This document shows, piece by piece, positions 1 to 16,331 of a DNA stretch of 64,000 bases. Both the position numbers and the translations under genes were made by a program. Source of the DNA: Halichondria panicea. Its lineage: Eukaryota > Porifera > Demospongiae > Suberitida > Halichondriidae. The stretch is from assembly GCF_963675165.1 (NCBI RefSeq), contig NC_087382.1, positions 372,001-436,000 on the forward strand, in the 5' to 3' direction. Within the stretch, counting starts at the first letter, position 1. Each line of letters opens with the position of its first letter. Under the pieces are notes generated by a model. That model searched no databases and was not told the origin of the DNA. It saw nothing but the letters and a program-made list of their open reading frames with translations.

Positions 1-240
1 TGTTGATTTGCACCATACACACTTTGTGCTCGTTGCAATAGCTATACAGACACTGTGGTCACTACTGCAGACCTGTATTCTACCCCCGGTACTGAACTTC
101 AACACTGCATGTGCTGCAATATGTAGGAGAAAATGTGCAGCTGTTTTTAATGAGAATGAACCAACTCAACTGCAAGTCTGGCATCAAACCCACACCCCTC
201 ACACACACACACACACACACACACCCCCACACCCACACAG

Positions 241-5325
<5,085 letters not shown>

Positions 5326-5565
5326 CAACTCACGTAGCTGTTACTTTTTACTGTAATAACTGACTATCATGTGTGCTTCATTATGTTACATTTTATTATG
5401 TAGAATAATAATTATGTATTTTTACTGATAAGTTTTGCACTAATCATGCGGCCACTGTTTCTTAAATATTGGCCATAAATAATTATAGTGATATCCATGT
5501 TGCAGGTTAATTTGTCTTCATACATTAATCGATAATTGTGTGTACATTACAAACTTAACGATAAT
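5326..5565. other. 3' flank of kinase copy A, shared with copy B
   Basis: This stretch matches 43,596-43,835 of copy B closely and should hold the 3' UTR. Homology between the two copies stops at about 5,565, where the repeat nest of copy A begins. I see no canonical AATAAA signal close to the stop codon. Confidence 0.7.
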
Positions 5566-6867
5566 AATTATGCGACACCCTCGATCTTTTCCAATCTTCT
5601 GACCTAAAAATAGCGACTGCAGCGTTCACAATTCCAATAGCCATGTGCATGGTCTGTTTTCTCATAGGAAGGAGATTGGAAACGAACGGTGTCATAAAAT
5701 TTTAGGCCCCCCATGAGATTGGGCCGCCCCGGGCCTAGAATTTTAACATTCTAGGCCCCCTCTTAAAAGTTTAGGCCCCCCCATTACCAGCGCAACATTA
5801 ACAGCAGTACATTATTATTAGCATTGAATGTGTATTCTCAAAAGTACAACAACATAAAACCAGCTATATTAGTATATAATACAGTATTTACAGTCTATGC
5901 AGTGACAGTTGCTGAATGAAGCTCTCCTCACACACACACACATTGATTTCATGCAACTGGTCGTCACAGGCTGTGACACAGCCATCGCAGCACCATGCAT
6001 TCCATGAATCAGTTCTCATGCAGCACGAAGCACATAGGGGCCCAACTGTCCCGAATTGGTCAGTCAGATTACAAAGGAAACTGCTATTCACCTCATATAT
6101 CCCGGATTTTCAAGGTTGCTGCTTCTGAGCAGCTGGGTTACTCCAAAAAGCTTATCAAGCCTGGACTACTAGAATCTTCAAACAATTAATGAGCTTTACA
6201 CAAGAGAAACTAGCTGATCAGTCTAACAAGTGGGCAGGGCTCACTTACTAGTGCACTTATTACATGCATGTATTCCACCATAGATAAAAGAGTTTCTCTC
6301 TTCTCTTTATATGGTTCCATATTGAGAGCTGAGATAGTGATGCTATATACTGCACTGGAGCATATACACAACAATTTACATCGATCTAGGAAAACATATG
6401 GAAGAAGATATGAATTGTTGTCTTTGCACTGAAAATCGTGTGCTTTATAATTATTGTGAATTCACAAAATTTCGCCTTCTTTGGCAGCCAGCCGTTCGGG
6501 GATAACGCTACCATGTTTTGTCCTGCTGGGAAAGTTGGAATGGCGAACCTAGCATAAAGTTGCAAATAATGTTATGGTGATAGCTATATGCACAACATCG
6601 ATTGTCTTACATGCAGGCAGATCCAACATTGCAGAGCTGCATGCATCAAAGCTCTTATATAGGTAATGAGCATGAGTAACTTAAAGGTAAATCTTCCTTC
6701 ACTTTGATAGCTAACATTTTTGCTAATATTTTGTTAGTACTTTTTATACAAAGTTTTTGCATGCATGTCTCTTTGATGCTTTGTCAACTAATAGAGCTAA
6801 CCTTACCAATTATATTATATCTCTTTGAGTTCGTCCATCTTTGTTCTATCGAAGGATAGCAGAAAAG

Positions 6868-7060
6868 AGGGGGCCTAGAATTTTAACAAATGGACCCCCT
6901 GGGGGGCCTAAACTGTTAACATTCTAGGCCTGGGGGGCCCAAAATATTAAAATTCTAGGCCCTGGGGGGTGTAAACATGGGGGGCCCCCCTGGGCCTAGA
7001 ATGTTAACAGTTTAGGCCCCCCCTGGGCCCCCCACTGTGAGATTAGGCCCCCCTCTTCTG
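6868..7060. repeat. GC-rich cluster of small hairpins
   Basis: Five or more copies of GGGCCTAGAATTTTAAC-type words occur in both orientations, separated by runs of G or C. Related words occur at 5,700-5,790. The local C/G runs contrast strongly with the AT-rich surroundings. It looks like the subterminal region of the enclosing fold-back element. Confidence 0.8.
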
Positions 7061-7085
7061 CTATCCTTTTCTGCACGATAGAACC

Positions 7086-7402
7086 TAGTTGGGCGGAGCC
7101 CGACCGTCCCTGACGGGAGGTCGGGTTGCAAGCCTATCTGGGATTTGTTCTAGCGCCACTATAGTGGCGCCCTATCAGATTGCAGCATTTTTCACGTGGC
7201 TTGGTTACACTTCCGCTTGCATCTAGTTGCAAAACCGCATGCAGTATTGCTGTGCCATCCTTGTGGTTTACACGTCTCAAGTCGGTTAACACCCACTTGA
7301 GAATAATAATATTCATAGCAGTACTACATAATGCGCAGAACAAATCCCAGATAGGCTTGCAACCCGACCTCCCGTCAGGGACGGTCGGGCTCCGCCCAAC
7401 TA
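7086..7402. mobile_element. Mutator-like MITE, 317 bp, 9-bp target duplication
   Basis: The terminal inverted repeats are 66 bp long and identical, beginning TAGTTGGGCGGAGCCCGACC. The element is flanked by perfect 9-bp direct repeats GATAGAACC (7,077-7,085 and 7,403-7,411). A 9-bp duplication is the hallmark of Mutator-like transposons (established knowledge); membership of that superfamily is inferred, because no transposase is present. It is nested inside the 4-kb fold-back element. An internal 18-bp perfect palindrome GCGCCACTATAGTGGCGC lies near 7,153. Confidence 0.9.
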
Positions 7403-7414
7403 GATAGAACCATA

Positions 7415-8880
7415 GATACACGAAAGAAAGGATAGGCAACACCAAGGGCGTATACAGAGAAGAGGGCATGCAACTCACTGTGTATCCTACGTACTCATCC
7501 GACTTCGTATCAGAGACCGGATATGCTAAAAATAGAATCCAGTATACGGACGTGAACAAGTGGGCGGTGTTGTTTACGGAGTTATAATTATGGGCGTGTA
7601 CATCAGAGCTGCCTAGCTAGCTAGCTAACAGTGCAGTATTATTTTAGAGAAGTGTCATGACCAGTCCTAGTCCAGCCAGGTCCAAGACAACCCCTTCGAG
7701 CATGAAGTTGAGTGCTGGGCGCATTGTTAAGAAGTACCAGAGACTCAGGAAGACAGATTATTGTACCTAGGTTTCATCTTCTTGGAGTTGCAACTGTTGG
7801 ATGGTTTGCCTTTGCCTTTGACACTGCTAGTACAAGCCATACTGCTGCTGAGAACTAGTTTTACTATGCTGCAATCGAGCTAGCTAGCTGGCACAGATAT
7901 AAAAAATACTTTGATTTACCTTGTGCGGTCAAAGGTTACGCGTGGGCGTTTTTGTGGGCAGTTCTATATAAAAATAGCTCAATACGAAGTCGGATGATTC
8001 TGAGAATGGGGCGAGTTGCATGCCCTCTTCTCTGTATACGCCCTTGGCAACACCCAGCACTTCCGTTGGATGAGGCGAGTTGCTAAAAAGGGGCGTGTAA
8101 TGAGCAAAAAGGGGTGTGTACACTCAAAATGCAGTAAAGATATTAATAGTTTTTAGTATTATAGCAAACTGTGCTCTTGAGGAGACACCAGATACACTTA
8201 GACATAGGCTATTAATCTTTTAGAGCTACTATATGCAAAGTGATGAGAAAGTGAGCTCCAAAGGGGGTGTCAGTACACTCTACAAACCATAACAGGTCTG
8301 TTCCCAAGTCCTTCAAATGCCATCTCTTCGATCACACAATACAGATAAAGATACTTGTGTTCCACTTTCTAATACCTAAACTGTGTCTTAGAGCACTTTA
8401 AACTACATTACCATGTACAGTAAGAGCAGGAGAGGTACGCAAACTTTCTGGACTTCGGACAAACGTTTCATGGTGCTACTACTACTTCACTGCATTGAGA
8501 GCTGGAAAATATGCTTTGTTCCATGCAGTTATAAACACACTTTAATTCTGTGAAACGTACATGTTATAAAATTATTTCATATTGGAAATATAGGTACATA
8601 AACTGACAAATCGGTATTTTTTCACACAAATCAAGCTGAATAAAAGAAAGCTCGGCACTAACATAGCAACTGTAGCTATCAGTAGTGCTGGGTGTATGTG
8701 TGCATGATGCCTGATTGCTTTGAATTTCTCTTTTAGGCCCCCTACGAGAAAAATAAGCAGATATAGGGATCATTGTGTACTTTCTTGAGTGCAACTCGCC
8801 TCCAACCAGAGGTGTGACGTCACACACTGCATTTACCTAGCATCACGTGGGGCGTTGCCTATCCCTTTCTTTCGTGTATC
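7415..8880. mobile_element. Inverted-repeat element nested in the fold-back
   Basis: GATACACGAAAGAAAGG at 7,415 is mirrored by CCCTTTCTTTCGTGTATC ending at 8,880, each next to a GGCAAC/GTTGCC word. A second inverted block, GGGCGTATACAGAGAAGAGG near 7,448, is mirrored at about 8,018-8,045. The structure implies two superimposed inverted elements. No coding potential was recognised. Confidence 0.6.
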
Positions 8881-9716
8881 TACTGTATGATAGAACAAAG
8901 TCAAAGAGATATAATAATAATTTATATGGTAAGGTTAGCTCTATTAGTTGACAAAGCATCAAAGAGACTGCATGCATGCAAAGACTCTGTATCAAACTAG
9001 CAAAAATGTTTGCATTATTATTCTATCAAAGTGAAGGAAGATTTACCTTTCAAGTTACTCATGCTTTACCTATAAGAGTTAAATGCTTTGATGCAGCTCT
9101 GCAATGTTGGATCTGCCTGGAAGACAATCGATGTTGTTGCATAGCAATCGCCATATTTGCAACTTCGTGCTTACTTTCTTAGCCAAATTTCAGGACAAAA
9201 AGTATAAAACACACAATTTCAGTGCAAAGACAACAATTTATATCTTCCTCCATGTTTTCCTATACATAGAAGATGTAAATTGTTGTGAGGATGCTCCAAT
9301 AGCATCACTGGCTCAGCTCTCAAGTAATGTGGAATCACAGATAGAAGTCAAGAGAGAAACTGTTGTATCATGGTGGAATCACAATAGCAGTTTCCTTTCG
9401 GGACAAGGGTAATCTTGGACAGTCCTGACCAATTCGGGACAGTTGGCACCTATGTGCTTCGTGCTGCATGAGGCCTGATTCATAGAATGACATGGTGCAG
9501 TGTGATGGCTGTGAGACCAGTGGTATACTACTGTACATGCATGAAATGTGTGTGTGAGGAGAGCTGCATTCAGTAACTGGCACTGCATAGACTGTGAAGA
9601 CCATAGAAGACTGTATTGGTGTATTTTGAGAATGCACTGTCACATAACGTTACCGCTGTTGCGCTGTTAATGGGGGGCCTAAAATTTTATGACACCGGGC
9701 CGCCCTGTGTAAATTG

Positions 9717-10359
9717 GTGAAACACTCCGCGTTTATGATTTCGCGCTCGCGAATATTTTAGTTTTTACCGTACTCAGGTTGTATTTCAACTGTTTCTAGC
9801 TCTCCTATCCACTATCGATCACTCAGAAGCTGGGAGGTACTCTAGAGAAGTAAGTTTACACCACTGACAAGCTCTAAGTCCCTTGTCTTTACTCTGTTTT
9901 TACTTTTTGTTGAGTTTAGCTTGAAATACTCCATGTCAACTTTTCTCTTTCCCTGCTGTGAAACCTAAACAGCAAAGGACATTGCTTGACTTGGTTATTA
10001 TGTATCTAAGTGCTATATAGGATGGTTTCATGCTATGGATAAGCTGTACTGTTCATAAACGTTTGCAGTATAGTCCTTCAAACTGCTTTAGTATACTTTT
10101 AGAGACACCACGGGCCTTGACCTCCCACGACTTCATAGTAAGAGCTATTCCTTCTTGTATAGCATTTATTTGTTTAGTGATAGTGGCTGCGTTGCTTAGT
10201 CTACCTTTTAGAGCTAAATTCTCTTTACTTTTTAGAATAATCAACATTAACAATTTCACCATTTCTATGTACAACACATTGTATGGCAGCAAGATAGGTA
10301 ATGAGCATGCTGACTATAAATGTAGTTTTAGCCACACCCTATAACGCGGAGTGTTTCAC
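9717..10359. mobile_element. 643-bp MITE-like element
   Basis: Perfect 17-bp terminal inverted repeats (GTGAAACACTCCGCGTT) bound the element. No transposase frame is visible, and no convincing target-site duplication was seen. It abuts the fold-back element, adding to the repeat nest between the kinase and protease genes of copy A. Confidence 0.7.
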
Positions 10360-10619
10360 GCAAACATTTTCGTTTCCAATCCCCTTCCTTTGGTTTTCTC
10401 AAATTGCTTCACAATTATTTTTTTATGTCGCGTCCTAAATAGAGGTCAAATCACAGCCTCGATTCCAGGCCGCAAGAAATGTAATTTAAGCGTCCTATAA
10501 TCGAGGACAGTAGAATAACCTCCAATTAGATGCGACCCTCTAAATATGCGACACCAGGACTTCAACATAATTTTTCAACCTCCAAAAGAAACGACCTTTG
10601 GCTTCGTAAAGTGTCGCTT

Positions 10620-10825
10620 TAAATCGAATAAGTACGGTAACTCGAGAACGAAGCATTTTTTGCAAATCCACGAATTAAAATCCAAGTAAACAAGACTAGA
10701 AGCCTATAGAAACTCTTACTTGCACTTGATTCATCCTTGAGCAGCTGTAGCAGTCTACACAGACACACACAGACACACAAACACACTACCGTATACCTTG
10801 CTTGCGCATGCGCACCGAGGCATTA
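10620..10825. repeat. Dispersed repeat, inverted copy at 26,385-26,585
   Basis: The stretch from CTCGAGAACGAAGC through an ACACAC-rich run to GCGCATGCGCACCGAGG reappears in reverse complement at 26,385-26,585. It ends just before the start of the dead protease gene and may have carried in new upstream sequence, replacing the promoter seen in copy B. Confidence 0.7.
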
Positions 10826-10847
10826 TTACCAGATGCTGAATTTCAAG

Positions 10848-11670
10848 ATGCAATTTTATGTAGCAGTAGTTGTCTTATGTACTGCACACTGCATGCAGTA
10901 CAGTGCTGCAGTAGCTATCAAAGGCAGTGAACAATCATCTTTGGGATGGGTAAAGCACTTGAGACTTGGAGATGTCATCTTTGCGAAGCCTCCCGATAAT
11001 TTTATAAAGGAAATGTCCGACTACATTACTGAAATGAATTACCAAGACGATGGTACTGCTTGCTTTGGGTCGGCTGCGACTACTGTGAGCGAAGACGATC
11101 CGCTTATCCCATTTATAGAGAAATCAAGCAGACAAAAGCGTGATTACGAATACGAAGATTACGATACCCAGTCCTATGAATGTTTGAGAGAAGTGGAGAG
11201 TGTTTACTATTATCCTGAGTATGCTGTCGGTGGATTGGACAACGGGTGCACAGCTTTTCTTGTTGGACCTTATCATGCAATGACATCTGCAACATGTGTG
11301 CACGACTCTGACGAGTGAACGTGGGAGCATAATCTCGATTTCTGGCGAGCAAGGAATGGCTCAGGCTATCTGCAAAGAAATTGCTTTAAGCGAATGGAAA
11401 TGCAGTGTTGTTAAAATCACGCTGTCAACTTTCGGGGTGGCCCAGTCTTCGATAGATATGATTTTTATGGCTCTAAAATTCCACCTGTAGTTCAGTGGTA
11501 TAAGCACTTGCTCTAAGGAAGCTGACGATGAAATGGAATTGGATTCAGAGCAGAAAAGTGAAGAAATTACACCTGACGTAGCGCGACAGTCAAGTTTTAC
11601 TCTGACATGTTTTCGACTGTTTGTATGTTATTAAATGGAGAACAGTGGATATGATATCCCAACTGCAAGA
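10848..11670 (+). pseudogene. Serine-protease homologue, copy A (dead)
   Basis: This is the duplicate of the intact gene at 44,188-45,219. It keeps the signal peptide, the RQKR furin-type site and the NGCTAFLVGPYHAMTSA segment. A CGA codon has become TGA (11,316-11,318), ending the frame about halfway. Further on, a 219-bp segment (copy B 44,717-44,935) is missing, and small insertions such as the extra CAGT near 11,492 break the frame again. Upstream sequence differs completely from copy B. No product resembling copy B could be made. Confidence 0.9.
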
Positions 11671-11850
11671 AACTTTAAACACACAGAACATACCTATTAT
11701 ACTTATCAAATCTGTCCTTTTCTCAACTCGTTTTTGTACTACGTGTATCAGTTTCACTTTGTGTTGTTATTGCAAAAGATAGTGTGTGAAATTCTTATAT
11801 AATATTATATATAATTATATAGATACGGAAACCTGATCTTAGACTAGCTG

Positions 11851-11906
11851 AGCCTCGATTCAAGGCCGATTAAAATACGTATTTTAATCGGCCTTGAATC
11901 GAGGCT
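11851..11906. repeat. 56-bp perfect palindrome
   Basis: AGCCTCGATTCAAGG at the left is exactly mirrored to the right, with the axis at ATAC/GTAT. The direct word AGACTA flanks both sides. The matching place in copy B (about 45,398-45,410) lacks it, so this is an insertion. Its ends resemble those of the TAGCCTCG-type elements elsewhere in the window. Confidence 0.85.
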
Positions 11907-12535
11907 AAGACTATAACTATGCAAATAGACTATACGACATTGTCAGTAATCTGGTGCAGTTGACACGGTTTCCTTGCCAATTATCATATATCAATGACGA
12001 TTTCCTTAATTGCTGAACATGTCAAATGGGGATATTAGCATACCACAGTGCTCTGATTGTTTGATGTGAAGTTGTTGTGTCTCAAAAAGAAAATTATTGA
12101 AATTAAGTCTATAGAGCAGCCCTATAACAATATGTATGGCATTACAGGCATACCAACACAATACCACCAACATAATTATGGATAAATACGATTATTTTGC
12201 TGTTGTTTTGACATCATGATCAGGGATTAACATGCCCCTACTTTTTGGCTAAGATGTCCGACTAGATTTGTACGTTTGTACTGAGTGTAGACACATTATC
12301 ATATGAATAGTTTTGTAAGGCGTTTGTAACATACATAAAATTAATGTCTAATTCCAGATGTGCTGTAACTCATGCAGTGACTAAGGCATCCTGTATTCAT
12401 AGTCACTTCCATCACTGGTTTGTGGTAAGACCATCAGCTAGATGAACTAATTTCAACAAACCCAATAGCCATCAATAGGTCACTGATTATGCTATATATA
12501 CACATTATATCACATCATTCGAGGCACTTAAATTG

Positions 12536-12584
12536 TAGTCTCGCGGACCCAGACCCTGAATATATCGACTGGTCCACGAGACTA
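12536..12584. mobile_element. 49-bp micro-insertion, Mutator-like ends
   Basis: The ends are TAGTCTCGCGGACC and its near-perfect inverse. It is flanked by perfect 9-bp direct repeats CTTAAATTG (12,527-12,535 and 12,585-12,593). Outside these, CGAGGCAC and GTGCCTCG form an older inverted pair, so it appears to have landed in an earlier small palindromic remnant. Confidence 0.85.
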
Positions 12585-12773
12585 CTTAAATTGTGCCTCG
12601 AAAATGTCACGCTATAATTTTATACGTAATGGGTTGATTCATAACTATTTACTATTATTATAATTATTCGTTCTGTTCTGTTCTGTAATCACCCACCTCT
12701 CTCATGCATACATAACTATTTTTGGAACGCTAAAAATGTTATCGGCCTAGATTGGAAGATGCGACTATAGACA

Positions 12774-12798
12774 TAGCCTCGACCCCAGGCCGAGGCTA
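12774..12798. mobile_element. 25-bp micro-insertion, Mutator-like ends
   Basis: The insert runs from TAGCCTCG to CGAGGCTA, with only nine bases between. It is flanked by perfect 9-bp direct repeats CTATAGACA (12,765-12,773 and 12,799-12,807). It is the smallest member of the TAGNCTCG family seen here. Confidence 0.75.
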
Positions 12799-12809
12799 CT
12801 ATAGACATA

Positions 12810-13750
12810 CAGTGCCTGTAACCTATAGAGAGTAGAATACCACACATTTGTGAATTTTGGTACATAAAATTAATGTGAATATCTTGACATAAAACATTTC
12901 TAAGAAATTTTGATGATACCAAAATGTAGGTGAATGCTTGAGCTTCAACATATCCAAAAATGTTTCCATGGCAACTTAAGGTGGTGGGTATGTGGTTGCT
13001 TTTACAACACAACAAATTGTTATAGTGAGCAAATTAAAGCTTAGGGAGGAAAAACACCAACCGTTGTCGGCTAAGGTCTGGAACTCTGGCATAACATCAG
13101 TGGATAGTCGAGCTAACATAATTATGCATGGATTAAAATCGTTTACACACGCTGTTTCACTCCATTATGTGTGTTTTTAGGTGCCTTTTCGCTTAGGGAG
13201 ATTTCAAGTAAAGTTTTCAGCTAAGGTCTATCTTTTGGTAGAAGCAATTTTTCCAAAAACACTTTACTTCCAGAGATTTGATGTTACATATTATTTTTTT
13301 ACAATCATCCCCGTTTTTTCACCTAAATGATTTAAAATAATTATCTGTATAATTATAGATGGCAACACAAAAGACTCGATGAAATATTTTGGAGATCATG
13401 CAGGTATCCATGCAAGTTTGAAATGGACCAGCTATCAAACCTTTCCATGATCATACTATAATAAACATTTTATATTACTTTATATACACTATACACGTAA
13501 GTGTACCAGTGTATTGTATAGCGCTATGTAACCACATACAGTCATGCACTATACTTATTTACTGCTTTTCATTTAATACTTGTATAGTAAGTTCAAGGAT
13601 TTTTGGTATTGTATTGGAATATCTGAATACTAATCTGAATACTTACAAAGAAAGAGTATAATATTATAGGTGAGATGATGATTGTTTACTACATATGCAT
13701 CAAAAGTAAATTAAAATTCTATGTAACGTTCGCCCATGCAATAGCTTGCC
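12810..13750. other. Intergenic, no gene recognised
   Basis: AT-rich sequence without convincing exons. Short phrases such as GCTTAGGGAG and CTAAGGTCT occur twice (about 13,040 and 13,190), suggesting an old local duplication. Confidence 0.5.
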
Positions 13751-13753
13751 TAC

Positions 13754-15302
13754 TTAATTAGTAATGCTTGGATTTAGATATCGATCATAGACCTCCTCCA
13801 CCACTCTGTGTGCATTGTAGTCCTCATCTCTAACTCTCCTCTTGTACCAGCGAGCCAGGAGGCAGTACAGGACAAATCCAAGCAGACTCATAGCGGCCTT
13901 GATTCCAAACATGATTAGCACCATTGTATTAGTTGTTAGGTGTATTTCACCACTTCCATAAATGCCAGCAATTGAAGCGGTCACATAATTAATAAGCATA
14001 TACACAGCAAATAATCTTCGCATGTTGTATGGGGGCCTGAGCACAAACTAACTCGAGTATTGCACACAGAAAAAAATTTGACAGCAAACCACTCAATGCG
14101 AAAGATGTAAAGCTTTTTATCAATTCGATTGCCTCAAAACTGTGAGAAACCTGAAAGGATTCTAGAATAATATAACTTACACTCAAAACCAGAGAAAGGA
14201 AGGAACCAACACCGATTCTTTTGAGAATACTTGGAAATTTATCTCTGAAAAGCGGGTAGAAAAAGAATTCATTAATCAAGATATTGATCATAGACTACCA
14301 ATAACCACTGTATGTGAAAGAGAAAAGCATGTCAGATTCGCAGGTGGTGAGATTAGGAAACTTGACAATGTGATGCTGTAGTGCAATGCCATGAAATGTA
14401 GGATTAAAAGCAAGTGCAAACAGCATTAACCACAAGGGTAGGCTCATAGCAAACAATCGTAGAATTGATTTCACGTCTTCAACTTGTTCTGTAGTGAATG
14501 GTCCACCGTATCTCGACTTTCCTAGGTCCATTCTTGAAGGTATGTCTTCCTCCCAGTATGTGAGAGCACTGCGATTGAGAGGAGCCTTGTGCTTTACAGC
14601 AAACTTAAGAACACAGTAGATCAATGTAAACGATTTTGGTTGGTTAGGCTCGATAATCAACCAGCTTTGAGCGAAAAGGAAGTCGAGAACAAGGATAGTA
14701 CTTGCAAATAAAGCAGCACACAAACTATAAAGCTGGGTAACACTTACTAAATCTTCAACTAATCCGAAACAATTATCCTTCAAGACAACATGCAAAAGCT
14801 CCCCAATCCAAATGCCAGCACTTATACTGAACACATACCAAGCGATAAAACTAGTGATGCTAGAAGACGAAGCATCAGGCATCTGATCCAGGCCTAGCTG
14901 TAGTGTGCAGACAAAACATATCAGCGCCACCAAAAACACACACCCCACTATACAAAGTACGATTTCATTGAGAAGTCTGTACTTTTCAAAGCGGTGTTCT
15001 AGCCTATAACCAAGGATTAGGACATATACGCTGGAAACCATTGTTACAAAAAATAGGGTGACAATTCCGATCCTTATTATTGTGTAATCTTGAAGCTTGT
15101 AATTGGCTAGCAATCCGAGACAAAACGTTAGGAGCAGAAATAACGACAGTGGTATTGCACCTAGCCAATCTGGATAGTCTGTAGAAACCGACTGGGTTAA
15201 GCTATGGCTAGCACTAGCTGCAGCACTCACCAGCAGTGTCCAAGCTAGCACAAGGTAGGCTCCCTTTGAGTAGAACTTTCTCACTCTATATTTCCAGCTC
15301 AT
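13754..15302 (-). pseudogene. POT/PTR (SLC15-type) transporter, single exon, two lesions
   Basis: The reading frame starts at ATG 15,302 (MSWKYRVRKF; the GTG further out is not used) and encodes a multi-pass membrane protein of about 515 residues with many hydrophobic segments. Motifs familiar from proton-dependent oligopeptide transporters include LGLDQMPDASSSSITSF, NRSALTYWEEDIPSRMDLGK and RYGGPFTTEQVEDVK. An in-frame TAG (14,297-14,295) interrupts it after YSGYW. One extra C in a C-run near 14,033 shifts the frame before YNMRRLFAVYM. The frame then stays open to the stop at 13,754. Lack of introns fits either a family norm or a retrocopy. Two lesions in otherwise well-kept sequence suggest recent death; a sequencing error could explain the C-run but not easily both. 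Confidence 0.75.
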
Positions 15303-15319
15303 TTTTTTCCTGTACACTG

Positions 15320-16130
15320 AGCAAGCTAGATCTGCTTAACCTCTACAATAACGCTGCTGTAACGCTATATATATATACGTATTCAGTAATGGTAAAAGGG
15401 GACAGGTGTATAGTTAAGCATACAGTGTCAACAAGTTAGAATAACATTGAAATATAAACAATAGATGTAGTTCTACGTACTCTGTAAACAACGAAAATGA
15501 ATTGACGACAACACTCAACAACAAGATCATGCTTCGACAGTGAAATAGTATTTTGACACAGCATAATACTGTATCATAATAATACACACAGACGTTATCG
15601 GAGCTCTCTCCTGCCATGCCCACTCTCAACTCTCTATTATTATTTCACATACACTTGTACTTCTATATGCACAAATTCAAGTATATATCTAGATCTAAAG
15701 AAAAACTAGCTTATGTCTTGGGTAACTTCATGATCCGCAAAAAATGTTCTGCATGTTGAATTTAAATTGAATTATCACTTCATTCTGAATCACCATGCAC
15801 CAGGCGAATATACGATGCCATCAACTTATAATAGCAATCTCAGTAACCTATACGCTGTCATCAGCTTATAATTATAGCAATTAATCTCAGTAACCTATGA
15901 ACACAAACAAATACACACACTTTACATATAATCGTTTCCAAGACCAAGCTATGTTTAATAAGTAAAACCTATCACCATTTATTAGTTAGTATACTTATAT
16001 ACTGACTGACTTGAGCAGTTTGTAGTGATATTGGTACCAGACCTTCCACCACCAGTTTGTACTCGTTAGGGGCGGGGGCTCTAAAAACTCATAACCCTGA
16101 GACGGAGGTTGTACATGCACTGCAGTGACC
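15320..16130. other. Intergenic, no gene recognised
   Basis: AT-rich. A short tandem duplication around CATCAACTTATAATAGCAAT (about 15,810-15,900) is the only structure noted. Confidence 0.5.
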
Positions 16131-16149
16131 ATTTAGTGGGACTAGCTAT

Positions 16150-16331
16150 GTCTCTACCCCCATCTCCATGACAGTGACTGCTGATGAGGTAGTAGCATCT
16201 CCTACATGTAACACTAACCAACTCAGACGCCTCACTTATCAAATCTCTTCTAACTTGGTGCAAGAGTCTGCCTGCATACAAGGCCTTCAGACTGACACTA
16301 CTTATGAGGTGTGCCTGTTCCCTATATACAG
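16150..16331 (+). pseudogene. Fibronectin-III-like exon fragment
   Basis: A frame reading TPISMTVTADEVVAS and ending GLQTDTTYEVCLFPIY has the closing T-x-Y-x-V pattern of fibronectin type III domains. It stops at a GTACGT donor-like site. No neighbouring exon completes a domain. It may be a relic of a receptor ectodomain or of a repeat-borne exon. Identification is tentative. Confidence 0.25.

Larger units (their letters stand above)
5687..9697. mobile_element. 4-kb fold-back element with long inverted arms, nested insertions inside
   Basis: The left arm (5,687-6,850, starting CGGTGTCATAAAAT) is the reverse complement, with gaps and mismatches, of the right arm (8,889-9,697, ending ATTTTATGACACCG). 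Shared inner blocks include the GGAGAGCT/AGCTCTCC segments near 5,920 and 9,560 and the GATAGAACAAAG junctions at 6,840 and 8,889. The centre holds at least two other inverted-repeat insertions. No transposase reading frame is visible and no clear target-site duplication was found. It sits only in copy A of the duplicated block, so it arrived there after duplication or was lost from copy B. Confidence 0.75.

Noticed and set aside
7134-7559. 141-codon minus-strand frame
   Set aside because: It lies across the ends of two inverted-repeat elements and reads their termini.
10737-10847. Upstream ATG extending the protease pseudogene frame
   Set aside because: That sequence belongs to a dispersed repeat; copy B starts at the signal-peptide ATG.
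11485-11515. tRNA-like A-box phrase GTAGTTCAGTGGTATAAGC
   Set aside because: Alignment with copy B shows it arose from a 4-bp insertion in protease coding sequence; no B box or cloverleaf follows.
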